6,882 bases of DNA. Source: an uncultured Acidimicrobiia bacterium. GTDB taxonomy: Bacteria; Actinomycetota; Acidimicrobiia; Spongiisociales; JAENVV01. Shown here in pieces: positions 1 through 5,828 of this stretch. The notes under the pieces are model-generated. The model searched no databases. It had not been told where the DNA came from and worked only from the letters and a program-made list of their open reading frames with translations. A program made the translations under genes and the position numbers. Where the stretch lies: positions 1 to 6,882 of the forward strand of contig CAJQPD010000007.1 of NCBI GenBank assembly GCA_905480085.1, read 5' to 3'. Position 1 is the stretch's first letter, and the number at the start of each line of letters is the position of its first letter.

Positions 1-1
1 G

Positions 2-409
2 TACATGACTGGCGGCGTTGTCTCTCTCGGGTCGCTGGTCGGGTTCTTCACGGTGTTAGGCATTGTGGCCAGAAACGGCATTATGTTGATAAGCCATTAT
101 CAACACCTCGAGAAAGAGGAAGGTGTCGAGTTCGGCCCTGGCCTGGTCCTGCAGGGCGCCAGTGAGCGGCTAGTGCCGATCATCATGACCGTGCTGACTA
201 CCGGCCTGGCGCTCGTGCCACTGATCATTACCGGGGAGATCCCCGGCCAGGAGATCGAGTATCCCATGGCCATCGTTATCTTCGGCGGTTTGATCACGGC
301 AACATTGCTCAATCTGTTCGTCGTGCCGAGCTTGTATCTGCGGTTTGCGAAGGCTGGCGGCGGCACACCTCCGGCAGGGACCCCGGCGGCTTCGTCGGCG
401 ACCGCCTGA
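2..409 (+). CDS. RND-family efflux permease, CzcA/CusA-like, C-terminal fragment (5' end outside window)
   Basis: This is the last ~135 residues of an inner-membrane proton-driven RND pump, a family of about 1000 residues; the frame is open at the left edge, so the ATG at 5 is internal. The fragment shows the end of the second transmembrane bundle. A hydrophobic helix leads into [10 protein letters not shown], the typical NGI(M/L)LI signature. An amphipathic stretch follows, then [19 protein letters not shown], the conserved [15 protein letters not shown] element, and a last helix ending in [10 protein letters not shown]-x-EIEYP and the final VPSLY are typical of the heavy-metal (CzcA/CusA) branch, but some drug pumps look alike here, so the substrate is not assigned. 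The tail after LRF (about 20 residues) is Gly/Pro/Ala/Thr-rich and probably disordered. The gene runs toward a strong hairpin at 428-463 and does not appear to be part of the catabolic locus downstream. Confidence 0.9.
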   Translation, partial: YMTGGVVSLGSLVGFFTVLGIVARNGIMLISHYQHLEKEEGVEFGPGLVLQGASERLVPIIMTVLTTGLALVPLIITGEIPGQEIEYPMAIVIFGGLITATLLNLFVVPSLYLRFAKAGGGTPPAGTPAASSATA

Positions 410-427
410 GTAGCGTTGGATCAGAAC

Positions 428-463
428 ACGGGGCGGCCCGGGCCAAGTGGCCTGGGCGCCCGT
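428..463 (+). terminator. GC-rich hairpin after the RND gene, likely terminator without a U tract
   Basis: Nineteen bases after the RND stop codon, the arm at 428-444 can pair with 449-463 around an AAGT loop (445-448). The pairing is almost all G-C, with one G-T pair and two single-base bulges. No T-run follows, so this is not a classical intrinsic terminator. GC-rich hairpins without U tracts are commonly proposed as terminators in actinobacteria. Position and stability support termination; function is inferred. Confidence 0.5.
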
Positions 464-484
464 AGGATTGATGCCGGCTGTATT

Positions 485-510
485 ACGCGAGCTTTTCTGA
501 GCGCTCGCGT
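485..510. repeat. Perfect 8-bp inverted repeat upstream of the hydroxyacid dehydrogenase
   Basis: ACGCGAGC (485-492) and GCTCGCGT (503-510) are exact reverse complements separated by 10 bases. The right arm ends 35 bases before the chosen ATG at 546. It could be an operator for the dehydrogenase gene, a leader hairpin, or a second stem that helps end transcription from the RND gene. The symmetry is seen directly; the role is inferred. No convincing -35/-10 pair was found around it. Confidence 0.4.
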
Positions 511-545
511 TCGTTCCGGGTGCCGGAATCGCTAGCTTGGTGACC

Positions 546-1493
546 ATGGTTCGTGTAGCAGTTCTCGATGACTATCAGCGTGTTGCGGCCACTATGGCCG
601 ACTGGGGTTCGTTGGCGGTCCAGGTCGATTTCTTCAGTGATCATGTTTCCGATGTGGACCGGCTCGTCGAAAGGCTGTCTCCCTATGAGGTCGTCGTGGC
701 AATGCGGGAACGTACGCCTTTTCCGGCCGATCTGTTGGCGCGCCTTCCGCAACTGCAGCTCCTCATCACCTCTGGAATGAAGAACGCCGCGATCGACATC
801 TCGGCCGCCAACGTAGGCGGCGTCACGGTCTGTGGAACCTCCTCGCCGGGCCATGCCACTGCCGAACTGGCCTTCGGACTGGTCCTGGCCCTGGCCAGGC
901 GCCTTGTTGCCGAGTCTGTTTCGGTTGCATCGGGTGGGTGGCAAGTGGGACTCGGTCGGGATGTTCGGGGTGCCACGCTCGGGCTTCTCGGGCTCGGGCG
1001 CCTTGGAGGTCAAATGGCCGGGTTCGGACAGGCGTTCGGTATGAACGTCATTGCCTGGAGCGAGCACCTCACCGCCGAGCGGGCCCAAGCGGTTGGGGCT
1101 CAGGCTGTCTCAAAAACCCAGCTACTGGGCGAAGCAGATTTTGTATCCATCCATCTGCGATTGTCCGACCGGACTATCGGTCTCATCGGTTCGGATGAAC
1201 TGGCGGCGATGAAACCCGACGCCTACCTCGTGAACACGTCACGTGGCCAGATCGTCGATGAAACCGCTCTCCTAGGCGCCCTGCGAGTGGGCAAGATCGC
1301 CGGGGCGGCGGTTGACGTATTCGAGAATGAACCTCTGCCAGTTGACCATCCGTTCCGGTCTGAGCCCCGCTTGATTCTGACGCCGCACATTGGATACGTC
1401 ACGCGCGAAACCTATGAGATCTTCTTCACGGAAGCGGTCGAGGACATCGCGGCCTGGCTGGCCGGCTCGCCCGTGCGAGTGCTGGCTCCCTGA
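546..1493 (+). CDS. D-2-hydroxyacid dehydrogenase family protein (NAD(P)-dependent)
   Basis: This is a soluble oxidoreductase of the D-isomer 2-hydroxyacid dehydrogenase family, which interconverts 2-keto acids and D-2-hydroxy acids; 315 residues is normal length. The N-terminus VRVAVLDDYQ and the early MRERT segment fit the subgroup annotated simply as D-2-hydroxyacid dehydrogenase. The Rossmann glycine motif GLGRLG lies at about residues 149-154. The catalytic triad is complete: Arg233 in NTSRGQ, Glu262 in ENEP and His281 in TPHIGY. After the second strand the sequence reads AWSEH, where NAD-specific members usually carry Asp, so NADP use is possible. The start is uncertain. In-frame TTG (537) and GTG (540) lie just upstream, and a GGAA at 525-528 is better spaced for them. 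I chose ATG 546 because it gives the usual family N-terminus. The gene ends 12 bases from the convergent TctC-like gene. The substrate is unknown; the context suggests a sugar-derived or hydroxylated acid. Confidence 0.9.
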   Translation: MVRVAVLDDYQRVAATMADWGSLAVQVDFFSDHVSDVDRLVERLSPYEVVVAMRERTPFPADLLARLPQLQLLITSGMKNAAIDISAANVGGVTVCGTSSPGHATAELAFGLVLALARRLVAESVSVASGGWQVGLGRDVRGATLGLLGLGRLGGQMAGFGQAFGMNVIAWSEHLTAERAQAVGAQAVSKTQLLGEADFVSIHLRLSDRTIGLIGSDELAAMKPDAYLVNTSRGQIVDETALLGALRVGKIAGAAVDVFENEPLPVDHPFRSEPRLILTPHIGYVTRETYEIFFTEAVEDIAAWLAGSPVRVLAP

Positions 1494-1505
1494 CCCCTCT
1501 GCCGG

Positions 1506-2435
1506 CTACTTGGCGATGAGGCCAAGCCTGGCCAACGCCACAGACATCATGTGTTGCTCCTCGGCAAGGAACGCTCGGGTAGCTGAGGCGTCCAGTGCAG
1601 TCGATTGCCATCCGTGTTGACGCAGTGAAGCGGCCCACCGGTCACCGGTCAGAGCATTGGCGATCGTGGAGTCCCAAAAGGCGATCTGGTCCGGGGTGAG
1701 TCCGGGAGCCGCCACGACACCGCGCCAGGTACCGATGACGGAGTCAATCCCTTCCTCGATCCAGGTCGGCACGTCCTCGAATGGGGCAGCAAGACGGGCT
1801 GAGGCTGAAACGGCGATCGCCCTCAGCTTTCCCGCCTCAAGCTCCGGGACGACGCTCGGAGCGGACACGGCGACTACCCCGGCGTTCCCGTCCAGCATGT
1901 CGGCGACTGCGTGGCGGGCCGACTCGAAGACCCGGATGGGTGTCGTGGCCGGGTTGCCACCGCCTGCCATGGTCACCCGTCCGAGGGCGATGTGGTTGAC
2001 GTTGCCGCGTTCTGTCGCCAGGGCAGTTGTTGGCGGATTCTTTGAAACGAGGGCCGCGCCAAGGGATGCCGCCGATGTGATCGGGGAACCTGCCGGAACT
2101 GCGAAGAGGATGTATTCCGTGTACAGATTCCCGATCGCCGGGAGGTCGTGGTGGTCGATATCAGCGAGGCCGAGCAGCTTGTTCGTAATGAGGGTTGGCG
2201 AGCTAATCGACAACAGATGGGCGTCGCCCCGTCGAGCAGCAAGGCTGTCCCAGGCGTTTCCTCCTCCCCGTCCGGAGATGTTCGACACGTTGGCGCCGAA
2301 CGGAAGCAGAAGCTCGAGAGCCTCGGCCAGTGCTCGAGCGGCTCGATCCTGGCCGCCGCCGGGCGGCGTGCCTGCCACGATCTCGACCGGTGCGGATGGT
2401 TGCCAGACTTCTCCCATGACTTGACGATAGGCCAT
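1506..2435 (-). CDS. TctC/Bug-family tripartite tricarboxylate transporter substrate-binding-like protein, without signal peptide
   Basis: The 309-residue product matches the mature part of Bug/TctC proteins, which normally bind carboxylates or similar small molecules in the periplasm or at the cell surface for a TctAB permease. Landmarks in order are: W-Q-P and VEIVAGTPPGGGQDRAAR (about 11-34, the family's P-x-GGG-x-D-x-x-AR ligand loop); ISGRGGGNAWDSLA (about 53-66), equivalent to the usual RPGAGG element; LRAIAVSAS with DVPTWIEEG (about 204-229); and WRGVVAAPGLTPDQI (about 237-251). Only about ten residues precede the mature-type start, and none form a hydrophobic segment. An in-frame stop at 2469-2471 rules out a longer start. 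As written, the protein should stay in the cytoplasm. No TctA or TctB gene is present. It is divergent from the enolase-superfamily gene (53-base gap), so the two may share regulation. The family call is firm; transport function is not. Confidence 0.88.
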   Translation of the reverse strand: MAYRQVMGEVWQPSAPVEIVAGTPPGGGQDRAARALAEALELLLPFGANVSNISGRGGGNAWDSLAARRGDAHLLSISSPTLITNKLLGLADIDHHDLPAIGNLYTEYILFAVPAGSPITSAASLGAALVSKNPPTTALATERGNVNHIALGRVTMAGGGNPATTPIRVFESARHAVADMLDGNAGVVAVSAPSVVPELEAGKLRAIAVSASARLAAPFEDVPTWIEEGIDSVIGTWRGVVAAPGLTPDQIAFWDSTIANALTGDRWAASLRQHGWQSTALDASATRAFLAEEQHMMSVALARLGLIAK

Positions 2436-2488
2436 CGGCTCCAGTTTGGGTCGCGTAGATTGGCGTTCTCACGATCCGGGACCCCAGA
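2436..2488. promoter_or_regulatory. 53-base divergent intergenic region, presumed shared control region
   Basis: This is the only DNA between the start codons of the TctC-like gene (-) and the enolase-superfamily gene (+), so promoters for both must lie here or reach into the coding regions. A TTGACG at 2421-2426 resembles a -35 box for the + strand, but no good -10 lies at the right distance. GGGA at 2478-2481, seven bases before ATG 2489, is a plausible ribosome binding site. No clear palindrome was found. The assignment rests on layout, not on a recognised motif. Confidence 0.35.
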
Positions 2489-3574
2489 ATGGCACAAAGC
2501 ACGATCCAATCCGTCGAAGCGACGCCCATCGCCATACCGCTGACGAAACCGATCGCCAGTTCGCTTGGTGTGTATTCCCATGCAACCGGAGTTGCCGTCA
2601 CGGTTAGAACGGTAGATGGCCCGGATGGGTTCGGGTTCAATCTCGGTCTGGGCGGGGCCCCCAGCCGGGCGTTGGCTGCCTATTTGGAAGATGAACTGGC
2701 GCCGCTGGCCGTCGGACAAGATGCGTTGGCCGTCGAGGCCCTCTGGGAACGGATGTGGAGCCCGAACAAGCCACGCGTTCGCGCCGGCCTCGGAGCGTGG
2801 GCGTTGTCCGCCATCGACGTGGCTGTCTGGGATATTGTCGGCAAGACAGCCGGCCTTCCGGTTCACACCTTGCTGGGCGGAGCCCGAACAGAGGTGCCGG
2901 TCTACGGCAGTGGTGGGTGGTTGTCGCTGACCGACGATGAACTCGTCTCTGAAGCTCAGGCGTTTGCCAGTCGGGGAATCAACCAATACAAGTACAAGAT
3001 TGGAACGGCCCGTGATGAGGAGAGAACCGCCCTCCTGCGGAGGGAGCTTGGCGACGACTTCACCCTCTATGCAGATGCCAACCAACGGTTCCGGGTCCAC
3101 GAAGCAATTGAAGCCGCCTATATGCTGGATGGATATGGGGTGGCCTGGCTGGAGGAGCCAGTACTCGCCGACTGCGCGTCGGATTTGAAGGCGGTTGCCG
3201 AAGCGAGCCCGGTCCCGATCGCGACCGGTGAAAATGTTTCGTTCCGGTGGGGGTTTCGGGAAATCTGCGAGCAGCGGGGAGCCGCCTATCTGCAGCCGGA
3301 CGTGGTTCGCTGCGGCGGGTTCACGGAGTTCCGCAAGATCGCCGACCTGGCAGATGCCCACAACCTGGCAGTGACCAGTCATCTGTGGCATGAGTTGTCG
3401 GTGTCGGCGGTGGGAGCCTCGCCGGCCGGAGTGCTGGTTGAATTTGCAGAACTCATCCCCCCTGATGTCTTTACCCGGGACTTCGCCCCCGTTGGCGGCG
3501 TGCTGGGGGTAATCGACGTGCCCGGCCATGGGGTCGAGATCGCCCCCGAGGTGATTGCCCGATACCGGGTGTAG
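2489..3574 (+). CDS. Mandelate racemase/muconate lactonizing enzyme family protein (enolase superfamily, likely acid dehydratase or racemase)
   Basis: This is a cytoplasmic Mg2+-dependent enzyme that removes the proton alpha to a carboxylate; 361 residues is typical. The N-terminal capping domain (about 1-125) leads into a barrel with a full mandelate-racemase-type active site. It has Lys168-x-Lys170 (YKYK) as base; metal ligands Asp196 (YADAN), Glu222 (WLEEP) and Glu248 (TGEN); and Asp271 (QPDVVRCGG) paired with His298 (TSHLWHE). Having both the KxK and the Asp/His dyad places it in the mandelate racemase subgroup. Most members of that subgroup near sugar-acid genes dehydrate acid sugars to 2-keto-3-deoxy acids. 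The exact substrate cannot be read from sequence. The start at ATG 2489 is supported by GGGA seven bases upstream. It is the first + gene of the catabolic stretch, divergent from the TctC-like gene and followed after 126 bases by a dehydrogenase-cupin-hydratase trio. Confidence 0.93.
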   Translation: MAQSTIQSVEATPIAIPLTKPIASSLGVYSHATGVAVTVRTVDGPDGFGFNLGLGGAPSRALAAYLEDELAPLAVGQDALAVEALWERMWSPNKPRVRAGLGAWALSAIDVAVWDIVGKTAGLPVHTLLGGARTEVPVYGSGGWLSLTDDELVSEAQAFASRGINQYKYKIGTARDEERTALLRRELGDDFTLYADANQRFRVHEAIEAAYMLDGYGVAWLEEPVLADCASDLKAVAEASPVPIATGENVSFRWGFREICEQRGAAYLQPDVVRCGGFTEFRKIADLADAHNLAVTSHLWHELSVSAVGASPAGVLVEFAELIPPDVFTRDFAPVGGVLGVIDVPGHGVEIAPEVIARYRV

Positions 3575-3644
3575 TGAGGCGGATCCGGGGATGATTCGTC
3601 GTGTAGCGGAATGATGGTGGACTTTTGGTCGCCTATTGCCGCTT

Positions 3645-3678
3645 GAGCCAGCCCTAATGGTTAGGTTGGGCTCCTAAT
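3645..3678. promoter_or_regulatory. Candidate operator or leader hairpin upstream of the dehydrogenase-cupin-hydratase trio
   Basis: CCTAA-TGG-TTAGG (3653-3665) is a perfect 5-bp dyad. It sits inside a wider imperfect one, GAGCC (3645-3649) against GGGCTC (3668-3673), so 3645-3673 can fold into a stem with an internal loop. CCTAAT recurs at 3673-3678, exactly 20 bases after the first copy, about two helical turns. There is no T-run, so a terminator is unlikely. It lies 23 bases before ATG 3701, where a repressor could block transcription. The symmetry is observed; a binding protein is only inferred. Confidence 0.35.
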
Positions 3679-3700
3679 CGAACGGACGGGGCAACAGGAC

Positions 3701-4576
3701 ATGAAACTGGGATGGATCGGGCTTGGCGACATGGGGCATGTGATTATTCCGCGCCTCATCGAGGCCGGGCATGACGTGACAGGCTGGAACCGGACCAAGG
3801 CGAAGGCCGACGAGTTGATCGCCCTGGGTATGGCCTGGGCGGACACTCCTCGACAGGTGGCAGCTACTTCCGAGTTTGTGTTTTCGATGGTGACTGATGC
3901 CAAAGCTGTTTCGGCCGTGGCGCTCGGGGACGATGGCATCATCTCAGGGTTACCGCAGGACGGGGTCTACCTCGACATGAGTACGATTGATCCACAAGTC
4001 AGCCGGGAGACTGCCGCCTTGTTCGCCGGGCGGGGACTGACCATGCTCGATGCTCCCGTTTCGGGTAGCCCGATAACCATCGCCCAGGGTTCGGCATCGA
4101 CGATGGTTGGTGGCGATCGCGCCGCCTACGAACGGGTCGAGCCAGTTCTTCATGACATCGGGTCCAAGGTCAGCTACATCGGGCCGTCGGGGACGGCTGT
4201 CCAGATGAAGGTAGCCATCAACCTCACACTCATCGTGGAGATGGTGGTGTTCTGTGAATCGGTTGCTCTGGCTGAGAAGGGCGGTGTTGACCGGGCGGTG
4301 GCGGTCGATGCCATGCTCAAGAGCGTGGTCGCTTCGCCGGTTATGGGATATCGGGGTCCGTTCATTCTCAACATGCCCGACAAGCCACTCGCTGACGTCA
4401 CGTTGCAACAAAAGGACATGGTGTTGGCTTTGGAAGTTGCCCGACGCCAGGGTTCAGCGGCTCCGCTCGGGGCGGTTGCGAACGAGCTTCTCAACGCCTG
4501 CCGGGGCCTCGGGATCGATCACCGCGATTTCGTAACGGTATTCGATGTCTATCACATGCTTTCGGGGGGACGATGA
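3701..4576 (+). CDS. NAD(P)-dependent beta-hydroxyacid dehydrogenase (3-hydroxyisobutyrate dehydrogenase/tartronate semialdehyde reductase family)
   Basis: This 291-residue soluble enzyme belongs to the beta-hydroxyacid dehydrogenase family, which oxidises 3-hydroxy acids or reduces the matching semialdehydes. The N-terminal Rossmann motif GLGDMG is at residues 7-12. WNRT (29-32) at the end of the second strand has Arg31 and Thr32, a pattern linked to NADP preference. DAPVSGSP (117-124) is the substrate-binding signature, Lys170 in VQMKVAINL is the catalytic lysine with Asn174 beside it, and Lys238-Asp239 (QQKDM) is the conserved late motif. GGACGGGG at 3684-3691 is a usable ribosome site for ATG 3701. 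The stop overlaps the cupin start by four bases (ATGA), so the two are probably translated together. Members include 3-hydroxyisobutyrate, tartronate semialdehyde and sulfolactaldehyde enzymes. Context favours an acid-sugar or hydroxy-acid substrate, without certainty. Confidence 0.92.
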   Translation: MKLGWIGLGDMGHVIIPRLIEAGHDVTGWNRTKAKADELIALGMAWADTPRQVAATSEFVFSMVTDAKAVSAVALGDDGIISGLPQDGVYLDMSTIDPQVSRETAALFAGRGLTMLDAPVSGSPITIAQGSASTMVGGDRAAYERVEPVLHDIGSKVSYIGPSGTAVQMKVAINLTLIVEMVVFCESVALAEKGGVDRAVAVDAMLKSVVASPVMGYRGPFILNMPDKPLADVTLQQKDMVLALEVARRQGSAAPLGAVANELLNACRGLGIDHRDFVTVFDVYHMLSGGR

Positions 4577-4980
4577 CTGAACGATTTCACACCAACCTTG
4601 CTGACGTGCCGCTGGTGGGCGGATTACGTGAGGACGAGGGCTGGGTTGACATGCAAGTTCAGTTTCTGATCGACAAGGCCAAGGCGGGAACCGATGACTT
4701 TCTTCTCGGATGGACGGTTCTTCCGCCGGGCGCTCGCCACGACCGACATCTGCATCGCAACGCCGACGAGTTTTTTATCGTGCTGGCCGGGGGAGGGAGG
4801 ATCTATACCGATGATGGAACTGCGCCGGCCGGCAAAGGTGACGTGATCTGGACGCCGCGCGGTCGCTATCACGGCTTCGACAACACCGGAACCGAGGATG
4901 TCGTTCTCGTGTGGGGTTGGAGCGGTTGCGGTTCGCTTGAAGATTCAGGGTATGAAGCTGACGAGGAGGCCTTGTCGTGA
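4573..4980 (+). CDS. Single-domain cupin protein with complete metal-binding motifs
   Basis: This is a 135-residue cytoplasmic cupin, the size of a single-domain member. Both cupin motifs are intact. Motif 1 gives His59, His61 and Glu66 (RHLHRNADEFF). Motif 2 runs GDVIWTPRGRYHGFDN (about 89-104) with Pro95, Gly97, His100 and Asn104. Three histidines and one glutamate should hold Mn, Fe, Ni or Zn. The C-terminus (about 118-135) is acidic. The ATG overlaps the preceding stop by four bases, and GGGGGGA at 4564-4570 serves as ribosome site; the gene in turn overlaps the next start by four bases. Cupins in such clusters can be isomerases, epimerases, lyases or dioxygenases. Tight coupling between a dehydrogenase and a hydratase/hydrolase suggests a metabolic enzyme of the same route, not a regulator. 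The specific reaction is not recognisable. Confidence 0.88.
   Translation: MTERFHTNLADVPLVGGLREDEGWVDMQVQFLIDKAKAGTDDFLLGWTVLPPGARHDRHLHRNADEFFIVLAGGGRIYTDDGTAPAGKGDVIWTPRGRYHGFDNTGTEDVVLVWGWSGCGSLEDSGYEADEEALS
4963..4969 (+). promoter_or_regulatory. Strong ribosome binding site for the GTG start at 4977
   Basis: GAGGAGG lies inside the end of the cupin gene, seven bases before GTG 4977. Its near-ideal match and spacing settle the start of the hydratase-like gene. That GTG forms a GTGA overlap with the cupin stop. Confidence 0.75.
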
Positions 4981-5681
4981 ACCCGTGGGAGGATCCCCGG
5001 GTTTCGGCCGGGCTCGAACGGCAGATTCCCAAACGCCGCGAGATGCTCGCCAATGGAGCCAGGAGTGTTGGTTGGAAGGTGGGCTTTGGTGCCCCGGCTT
5101 CGCTGGAGCTCATGGCGATAACTGCCCCGTTGCTCGGCTTCCTCACTGATGCGACCGTGTACGGCACCGGGGATTCGGTTGACAGCGACGGGTATCAACG
5201 AGGAGTAGTCGAGTTCGAAGTTGCCGTGTACATGGCTCACGATCTCGCGCCGGGTGCTTCAGATCAGGAGGCGGCGGCTGCCATTGCAGCTGTTGGACCG
5301 TCCATCGAGGTTGCCAATATCAACCTGCCGATTGGTCCCGATGAGGTTGAAGGCATTGTTGCCGGCAACATCTTTCATACTGCGGTCGTGTTCGGTCAAC
5401 CTGACATGTCACGCTCCGGTCTCGACATCACGCAGATGAATGCCCGGGTTCTGGTGGACGGAGAACTGGTCGCCGTCACCGACGAACTCGAAGCGATCAC
5501 GGGCCGCTACCCGACGGTGGTTCGCACGGTTGCCGATACGCTGGCGGCCAATGGTCTTCTGCTCAGGGCCGGGGACGTGATCATCACCGGCTCGGTCATC
5601 CCGCCTCTTTCTGCCGTTGCCGGGACCGAATACACCTTCGCGCTCGACCCGCTCGATCCGATTTCGGTCCGGATCGTCTAA
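4977..5681 (+). CDS. Short MhpD/fumarylacetoacetate hydrolase-fold enzyme (2-keto acid hydratase, decarboxylase or hydrolase)
   Basis: The 234-residue product resembles the 2-keto-4-pentenoate hydratase/4-oxalocrotonate decarboxylase group of the FAH fold, metal enzymes that act on 2-keto acids from ring cleavage or sugar-acid breakdown. Recognisable parts are: GWKVGF (32-37); the divalent-metal ligands Glu79 and Glu81 in VEFEVAVYM, with Glu111 in PSIEVAN; GNIFHTAVVFG (130-140); and TGSVIPP (204-210) near the C-terminal active-site wall. Classical MhpD is about 270 residues. Here the N-terminal helical part is shortened by roughly 35 residues, so KVGF comes unusually early. The GTG start is fixed by a strong ribosome site, and no longer start is needed. 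It is the last gene of a coupled trio. It could hydrate, decarboxylate or cleave a 2-keto-3-deoxy-type acid; nearby enolase-superfamily and dehydrogenase genes favour the latter kind of substrate. Confidence 0.85.
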   Translation: MNPWEDPRVSAGLERQIPKRREMLANGARSVGWKVGFGAPASLELMAITAPLLGFLTDATVYGTGDSVDSDGYQRGVVEFEVAVYMAHDLAPGASDQEAAAAIAAVGPSIEVANINLPIGPDEVEGIVAGNIFHTAVVFGQPDMSRSGLDITQMNARVLVDGELVAVTDELEAITGRYPTVVRTVADTLAANGLLLRAGDVIITGSVIPPLSAVAGTEYTFALDPLDPISVRIV

Positions 5682-5828
5682 TTCCGGCGCTTCCGCCCGT
5701 TTCCCCACCTCGCTGCAGATTCGTGCTGATATATGGAAGGCTTTGAGACACTACCCGAGTAGGGCGTCTTCGAAATCTGTTCCACCATCTGGAGCTGATG
5801 GGCCAGAGATACTGTTCATGGTCGGCGG

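Noticed and set aside
1657..2424. Open frame of 255 codons on the plus strand opposite the TctC-like gene
   Set aside because: The minus strand here carries clear family motifs along its full length; the plus-strand product shows none.
2421..2449. TTGACG as the -35 box of a promoter for the enolase-superfamily gene
   Set aside because: No -10 hexamer occurs at 16-18 bases; the best candidate (TAGATT at 2456) is 29 bases away.
1973..3529. Long open frame (518 codons) on the minus strand opposite the enolase-superfamily gene
   Set aside because: It runs antisense through a gene with a complete active site and then overlaps the TctC-like gene in another frame. Its product is rich in Arg, Pro, Gly and His with no recognisable domain, as expected of a GC-rich shadow frame.
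5669..5687. CCGGA/TCCGG inverted repeat across the stop of the FAH-fold gene as a terminator
   Set aside because: The stem is only five pairs with a nine-base loop and no T-run, which is too weak to call.
5682..5828. 147-base gap between the convergent FAH-fold and anchored-protein genes as a possible small RNA or small gene
   Set aside because: Only short weak stems (for example CCATC 5785-5789 with GATGG 5797-5801) and no credible reading frame with a ribosome site were seen.
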